A stretch of DNA of 64,000 nucleotides, from positions 62,001 to 126,000 of the forward strand of contig DATLTC010000010.1 in NCBI GenBank assembly GCA_035533755.1. Reading direction: 5' to 3'. The stretch comes from Gemmatimonadaceae bacterium (GTDB lineage Bacteria; Gemmatimonadota; Gemmatimonadetes; Gemmatimonadales; Gemmatimonadaceae). The translations under genes were made by a program, and so were the position numbers. This document shows positions 49,062 to 58,084 of this stretch, piece by piece. The notes under the pieces were generated by a model, which ran no database searches, had not been told where the DNA came from, and worked only from the letters and a program-made list of their open reading frames with translations. The stretch's first letter is position 1, and each line of letters begins with the position of its first letter.

Positions 49062-50980
49062 GCGCGTCGGTGGGCATCGACGTCGGCGGCACGTTCACCG
49101 ACCTCGTCTCCATCGATGTCGACGGCACGGTGGAGACGCGCAAGGTGTTGAGCACGCCCGCCGATCAGAGCCAGGGCGTGGAACAGTCGCTGCGCGCCCT
49201 CGGCCGCGCCGACGTGGAGCGCGTGGTGCACGGCACCACCGTGGCCACCAACATGCTGCTCGAACGCGCCGGGGCGCGCGTGGTGCTCTGCGCCACGGCC
49301 GGCTTCACCGACCTGCTCGAACTGCGCCGCCAGGTGCGCGCCTCGCTGTACGATCTCACCCGCCACCAGCCGCCGCCGCTCGTGGCCGCCGACTGCGTGG
49401 TGCCGGTGGACGAACGCATCGCGCCCGAAGGCGTCATCCGCGCCCTCACGGCGGCGGCGATCGACGAGGCCGTGGCGCGGGTGAAGGCACTCGCGCCCGA
49501 CATCGTGGCCGTGGCGCTGCTGCACGCCTACCGCGATCCGTCGCACGAACGGGGGCTGGCCGCGGCGCTCCGCGCGCGGTTGGACGGCGTGGACGTGGTC
49601 TGCTCGTCCGACGTGTTCCCCGAGATCCGCGAGTACGAACGCACGGCCACCACGGCCGCCGAAGCGTACCTGCGACCCGGCGTGGCCCGCTACGTGCGGC
49701 GCCTGGCCGAACGGCTGCGCGCGATGTCGCTGCCCGCGCTGGGCGTGATGACGTCCAGCGGCGGCATGCGTTCGGCGCACGACGCGTCGTCGGGCGCGGC
49801 GCAGCTGGCGCTCTCGGGGCCGGCGGGCGGCGTGGTGGGCGCGGCCGCGGTGCTCCGCGCCGCGGGACTGCCGCGCGCGCTCACGGTGGACATCGGCGGC
49901 ACGAGCGCCGACGTCGGGTTGATCCTCGACGGCGAACCGCTCGTGGAACCCGGCGGCGAGGTGGCGGGCGTGCCGATTGCGCTGCCCCGCGTGCTGGTCG
50001 AGACCGTGTCGGCCGGCGGCGGCAGCATCGCCTGGATCGACGACGGCGGCGCGCTGCGCGTGGGGCCGCGGAGCGCGGGGTCGGTGCCCGGTCCGATCGC
50101 GTTCGGCCGCGGCGGCGTGCAGCCCACGGTCACCGACGCCCACGTGATGCTCGGGAACATCCGCGCCGAGCGCATGAGCGGCGGCGTGCAGCTGGATGTG
50201 CAGGGCGCGCGCGACGGCATCGCCGCGATCGCCGTACGCCTGGGCCGGAGCGCGGAGGAGACCGCCCGCGCCATCGTCGCCACGGCCGACGCCACCATGG
50301 CCCGCGCCCTGCGCCGGGTGAGCGTGGAGCGCGGCGTGGATCCGCGACAGTGCACGCTCGTCGCGTTCGGCGGCGGCGGGCCGCTGCATGCGTGCGGGCT
50401 CGCCGACATCGTGGGCGCGGCGCGCGTGCTGGTGCCGCCGCACGCCGGCGTGCTCAGCGCCCTCGGCCTGGCGATGACCGCCGAACGGCGCGAAGGCATG
50501 GTGAGCGTGATGCGCCGCGCCGGTGCGTTGAGCGCCGAGGCGCTGGAGCGCGCGATGCGCGACGCCGAAGCGCGGTGCGACGGGCCCGGCGGCTGGTCGC
50601 GCAGCTGGTTCCTGCGGGCGCGGTTCGTGGGGCAGGGGCACGAGCTGGACGTGCCGGCCGCGCCGGGCGACGCCCCCGAGGTGGCGCGCGCGCGGTTCAG
50701 CGCGTTGCACAAGCAGCGTGTGGGGTTCGACCTGCCGGTGGACGTCGAGATCGTGAGCGTGCGCTGCGTGGTGAGCGACGCGGCGCGGAGCGTGCGGCTG
50801 GAGCGGCGCGGCGGCGCGGGGTGGAACGCCGACGCGCGCACCGACGACGGCGGCGCGTGCGAGGCCGAGCTCGCCGAGCCATGCTCGGTGGTGCTCCCCG
50901 ACGCGACGATGCTCGTGGCCGAGGGCTGGCGCGCCCGCGCGCTGCCCATCGGGGGCTGGATGCTGGAGCGGATGCGATGA
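49058..50980 (+). CDS. Hydantoinase/oxoprolinase A-type subunit (HyuA)
   Basis: 640 residues, start GTG 49058 inside the lnt stop. Actin-like (ASKHA) ATPase core with [12 protein letters not shown] and [13 protein letters not shown] at the N-terminus and [12 protein letters not shown] near residue 445. The family couples ATP hydrolysis to opening of cyclic imides or lactams (N-methylhydantoin, 5-oxoproline) or to related reactions; it needs the HyuB-type partner. Length is right for a single A subunit, not the fused eukaryotic 5-oxoprolinase. The exact substrate cannot be assigned. Confidence 0.9.
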   Translation: MSASVGIDVGGTFTDLVSIDVDGTVETRKVLSTPADQSQGVEQSLRALGRADVERVVHGTTVATNMLLERAGARVVLCATAGFTDLLELRRQVRASLYDLTRHQPPPLVAADCVVPVDERIAPEGVIRALTAAAIDEAVARVKALAPDIVAVALLHAYRDPSHERGLAAALRARLDGVDVVCSSDVFPEIREYERTATTAAEAYLRPGVARYVRRLAERLRAMSLPALGVMTSSGGMRSAHDASSGAAQLALSGPAGGVVGAAAVLRAAGLPRALTVDIGGTSADVGLILDGEPLVEPGGEVAGVPIALPRVLVETVSAGGGSIAWIDDGGALRVGPRSAGSVPGPIAFGRGGVQPTVTDAHVMLGNIRAERMSGGVQLDVQGARDGIAAIAVRLGRSAEETARAIVATADATMARALRRVSVERGVDPRQCTLVAFGGGGPLHACGLADIVGAARVLVPPHAGVLSALGLAMTAERREGMVSVMRRAGALSAEALERAMRDAEARCDGPGGWSRSWFLRARFVGQGHELDVPAAPGDAPEVARARFSALHKQRVGFDLPVDVEIVSVRCVVSDAARSVRLERRGGAGWNADARTDDGGACEAELAEPCSVVLPDATMLVAEGWRARALPIGGWMLERMR

Positions 50981-52521
50981 GCGATTTCGACGTGCTGGAG
51001 CTGAGCGTGATGGCCAACGCCTTCGCGATGATCGCCGAGGAGATGGGCACCGTGCTCGTGCGCAGTGCGCTCTCGCCCAACATCCGCGAGCGGCGCGACG
51101 CGTCGGCGGCGCTGTTCGACGCCCGTGGCCTGATGGTGGCGCAGGCGGCGCACATCCCGGTGCATCTGGGCGCGATGCCCGAGTCGGTGCGGGCCGTGAT
51201 GGCGTGCGCCCCCGCGCCGGGCGACGTGTTCATTCTCAACGATCCGTACCGCGGCGGGTCGCACCTGCCCGATCTGACGCTCGTCGAAGCGATCGCGCAG
51301 GACGGCGGGACGGTGGGGTTCGCGGCCGTGCGCGCCCATCACGCCGACGTCGGCGGGATGAGCCCGGGCAGCATGCCGCAGGGAGCCACCGAGCTGGTGC
51401 AGGAGGGGCTGGTGATCCCGCCCGTGCGTCTGGTGGCGCGGGGCGTGCTCGACGAGATGATCCTGAACTTCATTCTCGCCAACGTGCGCACCCCGGACGA
51501 GCGGCGCGGCGACCTGCGCGCCCAGCTCGCGGCGTGCGCCGCCGGCGCGGCCGGATGGCGCGCGCTGCTGGCGCGCGAGGGGGCGGAGCGGGTGCATGCC
51601 GCGGTCGACGCCGTGCTCGACTACACCGAGCGCCGGGCGCGGGCCCGCGTGGCCGCGCTGGGCGCGCTCGACACGCGGGCCAGCGACGCGCTCGAAGGCG
51701 ACGGCGTGAGCGACGACGCCGTGCCGGTGGTGGTGCGGGTGCAGGCGCTGGGCCACACGCTGCGGCTGGACTTCACCGGCAGTGCGCCCATCGTGCGCGG
51801 CAACGTGAACTGCCCGCTGGCCGTGACGCGCGCGGCGGCGGTGTTCGTGCTGCGCACGCTGCTCGACGACGACGTGCCCACCAACGAGGGCATCGCGCGC
51901 GCCATCGAGCTGGTGGTGCCCGACGACTGCGCGCTCAACGCTCGCTGGCCGGCGGCCGTGGCGGGCGGGAACGTGGAGATGTCGCAGCGTATCACCGACA
52001 CGATCATGCTGGCGCTGGCCGGCGCCGGCGTGCCGGTGGCGGCGCAGGGGCAGGGGACGATGAACAACGTCACGTTCGGCGGAGCCGGCTGGACGTTCTA
52101 CGAGACGCTGGGCGGCGGGCAGGGCGCGAGCGCCCGGGCCGACGGCCCCGACGCGGTGCACGTGGGGATGAGCAATACGCTCAATACGCCCATCGAAGCA
52201 TTAGAGAACACATATCCCTTGCGCATCGAGGAGTACGCGGTGCGGCGCGGATCGGGCGGCGCCGGCGTGCATCGCGGCGGCGACGGCGTAGTGCGGCGGT
52301 ACCGGGCTCTGGAACGGTGCACGGTCACGCTGATCACCGAGCGGCGGACCACGGCGCCGCGGGGCGCCGCCGGCGGCGCCGACGGCACGCGCGGACGGAA
52401 TCTGCTCAACGGGGCCGAGCTGCCGGCCAAGTGCCGGCGGGAACTCGTGGCCGGCGACGTGGTGACGATCGAGACACCGGGTGGGGGCGGGTGGGGCGAA
52501 CCGCCCAACCGCCCCAACTGA
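50977..52521 (+). CDS. Hydantoinase/oxoprolinase B-type subunit (HyuB)
   Basis: 514 residues from ATG 50977, overlapping the hyuA stop by ATGA. Family segments: [48 protein letters not shown], and [10 protein letters not shown]-like [14 protein letters not shown], with the Gly-rich tail ETPGGGGWG. It forms the catalytic partner of HyuA. Its last codons and TGA lie in the left arm of the 156-bp palindromic element at 52516-52671, so the final residues (PNRPN) may be element-derived in part. Confidence 0.9.
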   Translation: MSDFDVLELSVMANAFAMIAEEMGTVLVRSALSPNIRERRDASAALFDARGLMVAQAAHIPVHLGAMPESVRAVMACAPAPGDVFILNDPYRGGSHLPDLTLVEAIAQDGGTVGFAAVRAHHADVGGMSPGSMPQGATELVQEGLVIPPVRLVARGVLDEMILNFILANVRTPDERRGDLRAQLAACAAGAAGWRALLAREGAERVHAAVDAVLDYTERRARARVAALGALDTRASDALEGDGVSDDAVPVVVRVQALGHTLRLDFTGSAPIVRGNVNCPLAVTRAAAVFVLRTLLDDDVPTNEGIARAIELVVPDDCALNARWPAAVAGGNVEMSQRITDTIMLALAGAGVPVAAQGQGTMNNVTFGGAGWTFYETLGGGQGASARADGPDAVHVGMSNTLNTPIEALENTYPLRIEEYAVRRGSGGAGVHRGGDGVVRRYRALERCTVTLITERRTTAPRGAAGGADGTRGRNLLNGAELPAKCRRELVAGDVVTIETPGGGGWGEPPNRPN

Positions 52522-52671
52522 AGGCTCAAAGCCGCAAGCTGTTGGCTGTAAGCTGTTAGCAACGGCGCGGGGACCCTGTGGTGCCCCTGTCGCCGACCGT
52601 GCGCCCTGATGCGTCCCAGCGCCGTTGCTGATAGCTCCTAGCTGTCAGCTCACAGCTTTGAGCCTTCAGTT
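52516..52671. repeat. 156-bp palindromic element, copy 1
   Basis: The outer arms are a perfect 17-bp inverted repeat (aactgaaggctcaaagc at 52516-52532, gctttgagccttcagtt at 52655-52671). A second arm set agctgttagcaacggcgc (52551-52568) pairs with gcgccgttgctgatagct (52619-52636), 16 of 18. The central loop is similar to copy 2 at 54116-54271. It lies exactly between the stops of the convergent hyuB-type and 132-residue genes and contains both stop codons. Confidence 0.85.
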
Positions 52672-53064
52672 ATCAGTTCCCGCCGTTTCATCCGGCGCCG
52701 TTATCGCTTCGCGCCGCGCTTCCCGCGCCAATCCCGCGCGCATCCGCTTCTCCGTGAGCGCCATCCGCATATGCACCGACCCGATCCCGAGCCACATCAA
52801 GCCGCCGGTGAACACCACGAACCCGATCCCCAACGCCACGTGGCCGAGCGCCACGTACGACAGCACGTGCGTCACCCCGTCCTTGACGGCGGCGGTGACG
52901 GCGAGCGGAACGCCGAGCATGATTCCCCACCGGGCCACCTCCCGGCGCCGGATCGGACGACGCGCCTCCTTCCACCACGCGAGTTCTTCCGGCGTCGGCG
53001 GGGGCTCGATCGGATGCGCTGTCTGGCGTTTCATGAACCAGGGAGGACGGCTCGACGTTGTCAT
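52666..53064 (-). CDS. Two-helix membrane protein, unknown
   Basis: 132 residues from ATG 53064, whose ATGA overlaps the stop of the upstream Zn-ribbon gene. Two hydrophobic helices (about 47-62 and 70-95) flank a short loop; the N-terminal third is Pro-rich and the C-terminal 35 residues are basic helical (EKRMRAGLAREARREA). The last residues GTDN and the stop come from the palindromic element. Not recognised. Likely co-transcribed with the gene before it. Confidence 0.65.
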   Translation of the reverse strand: MTTSSRPPWFMKRQTAHPIEPPPTPEELAWWKEARRPIRRREVARWGIMLGVPLAVTAAVKDGVTHVLSYVALGHVALGIGFVVFTGGLMWLGIGSVHMRMALTEKRMRAGLAREARREAITAPDETAGTDN

Positions 53065-54053
53065 CCAGCGCTCCCCCCCTTCAGCCGCTCCAGGTGTTGG
53101 AGCACGCCGGGCGGCAGCATGAGGCCATCGGCGATCTCCGCGATCTCTTCCGCCAGCCGCCAGTCGGATTCGAGCTCGGCCAGCTCCGCCTTGGTCGCCA
53201 GCCGTTCGCTCTCGTCTTGCAGGGCCATCTCCAACGCGAGCTTGATCTCGGCGGGGTAGAACACCATCCGGTTGATACCCGCGGACGGGGCCACCTTCGC
53301 CAGGTGGCGGATGTACGCCTCCGCGGAGCCGGCCTCCTCCAGGAGGCGCAGCGCGCCCTCGACGCGGCGGGGGCGCGCGCCGTCGAAGTTCGTCGCGGTG
53401 AGCACGGCGCGGAGTCCGCGCCGTGCCGCGGCGCCGGTGACCGGAGCGTCGTCCGACAGATTCCATCGCAGCGCCCACCCGAGATCTCCGTCCGGGACGA
53501 GGCTCGCGCTGTTGGTCCGCGCGGTGTTGAGTTTCACCACTCGGCCGTCGGCATCCGCCACCCGAGCGCCGTGCAGCCTCATCCGTTGCAGAAAATAGAC
53601 GAACGCGAATCCGCCGAGGGCTGCCGTGTCGCCCATGCCGATGCTCGTCGTGAAGCTCAGCATCTGGAGTCCGATGAGTCCGGCGCCGACGCCGGCCATG
53701 GGCAGTCCGACCCGGCGCCACCGCTGTTGCAGCTCCCGCGCGTAGCGCCACGCGGCGATCTCCGGTCGGTTCGGCTTGCCCACGCGCACCAGCTCCAGCC
53801 CCTCGCGTGTTCTGGTGAGTCCGATGTTGTCGGTGGACGCCCGGAGCCGCGTGGCGCGGAACTGCCGCTCGCACTCCTCAATGGCTTCCCACCGCTCTTC
53901 CAGCGGCGTGAGATTCCACCGGTGGCATCGGGGGCAGACCACCCAGAGCCGCCCCTTCGCCGCATCGAACGCCAGCCGCTGCCCCACGGGGAAGGCCTCG
54001 ATGACCTCGTTGGCGCCGAGCTTCGCGTTGCAATGGAGGCAGGTGGAATACAT
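53061..54053 (-). CDS. Zn-ribbon membrane-associated protein, unknown
   Basis: 330 residues. An N-terminal zinc-ribbon-like module has CLHC (residues 5-8) and CPRC (40-43). A charged region follows, then two hydrophobic stretches (about 115-135 and 142-155) and a C-terminal helical domain (about 200-330). I do not recognise the whole. Its stop overlaps the start of the 132-residue membrane gene (53061-53064). The 213-base gap to the HD-GYP gene upstream holds palindromic element copy 2. Confidence 0.65.
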   Translation of the reverse strand: MYSTCLHCNAKLGANEVIEAFPVGQRLAFDAAKGRLWVVCPRCHRWNLTPLEERWEAIEECERQFRATRLRASTDNIGLTRTREGLELVRVGKPNRPEIAAWRYARELQQRWRRVGLPMAGVGAGLIGLQMLSFTTSIGMGDTAALGGFAFVYFLQRMRLHGARVADADGRVVKLNTARTNSASLVPDGDLGWALRWNLSDDAPVTGAAARRGLRAVLTATNFDGARPRRVEGALRLLEEAGSAEAYIRHLAKVAPSAGINRMVFYPAEIKLALEMALQDESERLATKAELAELESDWRLAEEIAEIADGLMLPPGVLQHLERLKGGSAG

Positions 54054-54115
54054 GGGGACGCCGGGGGCAGGGGTATACTTCCCTACTCATACGCCAGCGG
54101 ATGAAGCGACGCAAG

Positions 54116-54271
54116 AACTGCAGGCCGAAAACCGTAAGCTGCGAGCGGTGAGCCGCTGGCAACGGCGCGGGGACCCGGTTGCGTCCCGGCCGCCGACGGC
54201 GCGCCCCGATACGTCCCGGCGCCGTTGCTGATAGCTCACCGCCGTCAGCTCTCCGCTGAGAGCCTTCAGTT
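54116..54271. repeat. 156-bp palindromic element, copy 2
   Basis: Same length as copy 1 and homologous to it, most clearly in aacggcgcggggaccc (54160-54175) and gcgccgttgctgatagctc (54220-54238). The arms (aactg... at 54116, ending ...cagtt at 54271) pair imperfectly over about 53 bp, more diverged than copy 1. It sits at the 3' end of the HD-GYP gene, whose stop (54266-54268) it contains, and runs toward the Zn-ribbon gene on the same strand. Confidence 0.85.
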
Positions 54272-56254
54272 ATCGGTGTCCGCCGCTCCCGTGGCTTCAC
54301 TCGCCTTTGCGACCGCCCGGAACACGCCGGCCTCGATGAACGTCCCCAGCAGCTCGGCGTCCAGCATCCCCTCCTTCGCCTCCGCCGCCAGGATGTCCAG
54401 CGCCCGCTCGTGGCTCACCGCCCGCTTGTACGGCCGATCGGTGGCCGTGAGCGCGTCGAAGATGTCCGAGATCGTCATCATGCGCGTCTGCACCGCGATC
54501 GCCTCGCCCTTGATCTGCCGCGGATAGCCGCGGCCGTCCAGCTTCTCGTGGTGCCCGTAGGCGATGGCCGGAATCCCCGCCAACTCGCGCGTCCACGGGA
54601 TCTGCCCCAGGAACCGGTATGTGTGCGTCACGTGGGATTCGATCTCGCGCCGCTCGCGCTCGTCGAGATTGCCCTTGCGAATCATCAGAAACTGCAGCTC
54701 GTCGTCGTGCAGCAGCGGCCGCTGCTCGCCGTCGAAGTCCAGGTACGCCCGCTGATTGATCTCGTACAGCTCGTCGAACGTGCCCTCGGGCATGATCGTC
54801 GGCTCGTTGGCCTTCACGATGGCGTCCAGGAACCGCTCGAGCTCGGCGCGCTTGGCGCGCCGCGCCTCGTTCAACTGCGTCACCGCCTGGTCGTACGTGC
54901 CCGGCCCGTGTTCCAGCAGATAGTTGGCGCGCTCGCGCTCGAACTGCAGATCGGCCCGCTGCAGCAGGTACGCGAACCGGTGGCGGATGAGGTCGAGGTC
55001 CGACCCGTACAGCTTCTTCTGCTTCACCAGCACCTGCTCGCGCACGCCCACCTTGCCGAAGTCGTGGAGCAGCCCCGCGTAGCGGATCTCGCGGATCTGC
55101 TCGGCGTTGAACCGCAGCCCCGTGTAGCGGCCGGCGCCGCCGCGGTTCACCGCCTCGGCCAGCCCCACGGTGAGCGTGGCCACGCGGCCCGAGTGACCCG
55201 ACGTGGTGGGATCGCGCGACTCGATGGCCGTCACGGCCGCCGTCACGAACCCCTCGAACAGCTTCTCGATGTCCTCGTAGAGCAGGCTGTTCTCGATGGC
55301 CACGCCGGCCTGCGCCGCCAGCGCCGAGACCAGCTCCAGGTCGTGCGGTGCGTACGGCAGCACCTCGCGCTCCACCTCCTCAGGCGACGACAGCGTGACG
55401 TCGTACCGTCGCTTGCGGTTGATGAGCTGCAGCACGCCGATGACCTCCTCGCGGTGGGTCTTCATCGGCAGCACGAGCACCGACTTGGTGCGGTACCCGA
55501 ACTTCGTGTCGAAGCTGCGGTTCTGGTGGTAGGGCACGGCCTCGGACAGCAGATACACGTCCTCGATGGCCAGCGGCTCGCCGGTGACGGCGGCGTGCCC
55601 GGCCAGGCTCGAGTGGTCGATGGGGACCACGAACTCGCTGAACTCCAGGTCGGGGATCGAGTGGTTCTGCGACAGCCGGAAGCGAAGCGTCGTGGCCGGC
55701 GTGCCGTCGGCATTGCGGTCCACCAGATAGAGCGAGGCGGCGTCGCTCCACGTGATGCGCCGCGCCTGGCTGAGGATCATCTCGAGCAGCGTCGTGAGAT
55801 CGCGCTCCGTGGACAGCGCCACCCCCACCTGCGTGAGGTCGGCCAGCTCGCGCCGGCTGCGCTCCTCGCGGTACCGCGCGCGATCGGCATCCACGATCGT
55901 CGCCGCGTGGCGGAACGCGCCGCGCAGCTGCACGGCCACCACGGCCGCCGGCGCGTCGGCCGGCACGAAGCTCGTGATCAGGTGCGCCGGAAGCTCCGCC
56001 GCCGGCTCGCGCTCGCCGGGCTCGCCCACGGCCAGCAGGGCTGCGCGCGCCGCGATGCCGGCCAGTGCCGCGGCGGCGTCCTGGCCGGCGGCGCGCACCA
56101 GCGCGCGGTCGAGCACCACCACCGCCGCGCGGTCGGGATCGAGCGTGGCGGGGTCGGGCAGGGCACGCACGCGGCGCACTTCGATCGCTGGGTCCGCGTC
56201 GAGCGGCGCGCCGCCCAGCGTCCGGCCCTCGGACAGGATCAACAACGGCTTCAT
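54266..56254 (-). CDS. GAF and HD-GYP domain protein, putative c-di-GMP phosphodiesterase
   Basis: 662 residues. Residues 1-125 look like a degenerate receiver or regulatory domain (KPLLILSEGRTLGG, AVVVLDRALVRAA) without a clear phosphoacceptor. A GAF domain (about 145-330) follows. The HD-GYP domain carries HDFGK (H397, D398) and HHEKLDGRGYP (H568, H569), so metal-binding and catalytic motifs are intact, with a roughly 130-residue insertion between them containing a helical segment. It should degrade c-di-GMP. The stop and last residues DTDN lie in palindromic element copy 2. Confidence 0.92.
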   Translation of the reverse strand: MKPLLILSEGRTLGGAPLDADPAIEVRRVRALPDPATLDPDRAAVVVLDRALVRAAGQDAAAALAGIAARAALLAVGEPGEREPAAELPAHLITSFVPADAPAAVVAVQLRGAFRHAATIVDADRARYREERSRRELADLTQVGVALSTERDLTTLLEMILSQARRITWSDAASLYLVDRNADGTPATTLRFRLSQNHSIPDLEFSEFVVPIDHSSLAGHAAVTGEPLAIEDVYLLSEAVPYHQNRSFDTKFGYRTKSVLVLPMKTHREEVIGVLQLINRKRRYDVTLSSPEEVEREVLPYAPHDLELVSALAAQAGVAIENSLLYEDIEKLFEGFVTAAVTAIESRDPTTSGHSGRVATLTVGLAEAVNRGGAGRYTGLRFNAEQIREIRYAGLLHDFGKVGVREQVLVKQKKLYGSDLDLIRHRFAYLLQRADLQFERERANYLLEHGPGTYDQAVTQLNEARRAKRAELERFLDAIVKANEPTIMPEGTFDELYEINQRAYLDFDGEQRPLLHDDELQFLMIRKGNLDERERREIESHVTHTYRFLGQIPWTRELAGIPAIAYGHHEKLDGRGYPRQIKGEAIAVQTRMMTISDIFDALTATDRPYKRAVSHERALDILAAEAKEGMLDAELLGTFIEAGVFRAVAKASEATGAADTDN

Positions 56255-56282
56255 GCGGGTCGGGCAGGTGGGGAAACGCCAA

Positions 56283-56320
56283 GTCGCCGGCGGGCCGCGT
56301 TGGTGCGGGCCGCCGGCGAC
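56283..56320 (-). terminator. Hairpin between CsgG-like and HD-GYP genes
   Basis: gtcgccggcgggcc (56283-56296) and gggccgccggcgac (56307-56320) form a 14-bp stem with one imperfection, 22 bases past the CsgG-like stop; ttggcgttt follows on the minus strand. It probably ends or attenuates the upstream transcript. Confidence 0.65.
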
Positions 56321-56341
56321 TCTAATATGCGGGCCGATCGG

Positions 56342-57088
56342 TCAGTCGCCAGACTTCGAGACTTTCTCGAGGTTCGTCTTGGCGGGCGAGTAGTCGGGGA
56401 ACTTGACCAGCACCTGCCGGAACAGCTCGGCGGCCCTTTTCGGATCGCCGTTGTCCTTGGCGTCGAGGGCCTTGGAGTAGAGCATGGCGGTGCGAATGTC
56501 CATCTTCTCGGGCTTGGACCCCATGTTGCCCATGTTGCCCATGCTCTTGTCGGTCATCCCGGTGTTGTGATGCTCCATTGGCGGGAGCTTCATGTCGTGC
56601 GTCACCTTGTCCGACATCTTGGCGATCATGCCGAGCACGTCGTCGGTCTTGGCCTGCACGCGCTGCGGGTTCGTCACCGCCGTCGTCTGCACGCTGATCG
56701 AGCGGGCGGTGAGCACCATGTTGCCGCGCCCGTCGCTCATGAACCCGCCGGTGATCATGTACTGGGCGCCGAGGATCTTGCCGATCCGCACCGCGGTCTC
56801 GGGGTCGATGGCGCCCTGCTTGATCAGGTTCTGCTCCTGCAGCACCTGCTGGATCCGGTCGCGGTCCACGACCACGACGTTCGGATTGCCGGCCAGGTCG
56901 GTGATCAGCATGTCGGCGACGCCCTTGCCGATGCCGTTGTAGTCGGCGGCGTCCTTGCCGATCGAGTTGTTGTCGAAGCTCAACACCGCCACCACCGGCT
57001 TGTTGGCGCCCTGGGCCTGCGCCATCGCCGGCGCCACCATCGCGCCCGCCAGACCCAGCGCCCACGCCGTGCGAACGAAACGCTTCAT
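56342..57088 (-). CDS. CsgG-like secreted protein with TPR-like tail
   Basis: 248 residues. ATG 57088 is chosen over an upstream ATG because of the strong SD GGGAGGAG (57092-57099) and the signal peptide MKRFVRTAWALGLAGAMVAP (cleaved near AQAQ). The core (about 30-155: VVAVLSFDNNSIG, VDRDRIQQVLQEQNL, GKILGAQYMITGGFM) is the CsgG/TolB-N-like fold used to assemble secretion pores in curli systems; CsgA, CsgE and CsgF are absent. A Met-rich linker (KSMGNMGNMGS) precedes a short TPR (AAELFRQVLVKFPDY). Pore function is not assured. Confidence 0.82.
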   Translation of the reverse strand: MKRFVRTAWALGLAGAMVAPAMAQAQGANKPVVAVLSFDNNSIGKDAADYNGIGKGVADMLITDLAGNPNVVVVDRDRIQQVLQEQNLIKQGAIDPETAVRIGKILGAQYMITGGFMSDGRGNMVLTARSISVQTTAVTNPQRVQAKTDDVLGMIAKMSDKVTHDMKLPPMEHHNTGMTDKSMGNMGNMGSKPEKMDIRTAMLYSKALDAKDNGDPKRAAELFRQVLVKFPDYSPAKTNLEKVSKSGD

Positions 57089-57122
57089 GGTCTCCTCCCG
57101 AGACACGTGCCTGCGTGCACCG

Positions 57123-57995
57123 CTACACCGTCAACGTCATGCCTTCCGCGGCGGCCACCACGTCCAGCCGGCCCCCGTGCTCCTTCACCATCGCGCGGCA
57201 TGCCGCCACGCGCTCATCCACTTCGTCGTCGCTCCGTTCGGGCTTGTGGTGGAACAGCACCAACTGCTCCACGCCCGCCTCGAGGGCCAGCGTCACCGCG
57301 TCGCCGTACGTCGAATGCCCCCAGCCGCGAAAATGGTCGTACTCGTCCGCGGTGTAGGTGGTGTCGTGCACCAGCACCCGCGCGCCCCTCACGAACTCCA
57401 CCAGCCCCGCCCGCCATCCGTCGGGCGTGTCGTACTTGCCGCCCGCGCCCAGCTCGTTGTCCGAGATGTACACCAGCGCCTTGGCCCCGCGCCGCGCCTC
57501 GATGAACCGATACCCGAGCGCCCCGCCCGGGTGTCGCACGGGATACGCCGATACCTCGTAGCCGTGCCGGCGCTGCGTCTCGTGCGCAATCTCCGAGAAA
57601 TCGATCGTCGCGTCCAGTTCCTCGAACGTGACCGGAAACACCACCGGCGACATCTGGTCCCGCACCACGCGATCGATGCTCGTCTCCAGCGTCTTGGAGC
57701 CCCAGATCGTGAAGTGGTTGCCCCGCTGGAAGATCGGCCCGAAGAACGGGATGCCCTGGATGTGATCCCAGTGCGCGTGCGTGAGAAAGATGTCGCCTTC
57801 GATCGGCGCCCCGTTCGCCCGCGCGATCAGCGACCGCCCCAGCTCGCGAAGCCCCGTGCCTGCATCCAGAATGATCAGCCACCCGTCGGACGTGCGCACT
57901 TCCACCGACGGCGTGTTGCCCCCGTAGCGCACCGTCTGCGGACCCGGGCTCGGGATCGAACCCCGGGTACCCCAGAATTGAAGTCGCAAGCTCAT
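57123..57995 (-). CDS. MBL-fold metallo-hydrolase
   Basis: 290 residues. Begins LQFWGTRGSIPSPGP; the metal motif THAHWDH (residues 72-78) and later His and Asp ligands (PVRHPGG, LVHDTTYT) are present. The sequence resembles the PhnP/class II cyclic phosphodiesterase branch of MBL enzymes rather than beta-lactamases. It directly follows the Crp/Fnr gene on this strand (89-base gap), so a cyclic-nucleotide phosphodiesterase role is tempting but unproven. Cytosolic, no signal peptide. Confidence 0.85.
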   Translation of the reverse strand: MSLRLQFWGTRGSIPSPGPQTVRYGGNTPSVEVRTSDGWLIILDAGTGLRELGRSLIARANGAPIEGDIFLTHAHWDHIQGIPFFGPIFQRGNHFTIWGSKTLETSIDRVVRDQMSPVVFPVTFEELDATIDFSEIAHETQRRHGYEVSAYPVRHPGGALGYRFIEARRGAKALVYISDNELGAGGKYDTPDGWRAGLVEFVRGARVLVHDTTYTADEYDHFRGWGHSTYGDAVTLALEAGVEQLVLFHHKPERSDDEVDERVAACRAMVKEHGGRLDVVAAAEGMTLTV

Positions 57996-58084
57996 CGCCG
58001 TGGCTCTCGGAGCGCCAGCACTAAGGATGCGGCCGGCCGCGACCAGCGGCTAGGCGTGGTGTCACGATTGCGAGGTGACAGCGG

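Noticed and set aside
56342-57088. A curli secretion system suggested by the CsgG-like protein
   Set aside because: No CsgA, CsgB, CsgE or CsgF-like gene is present; the fold alone is shared by many unrelated secreted proteins.
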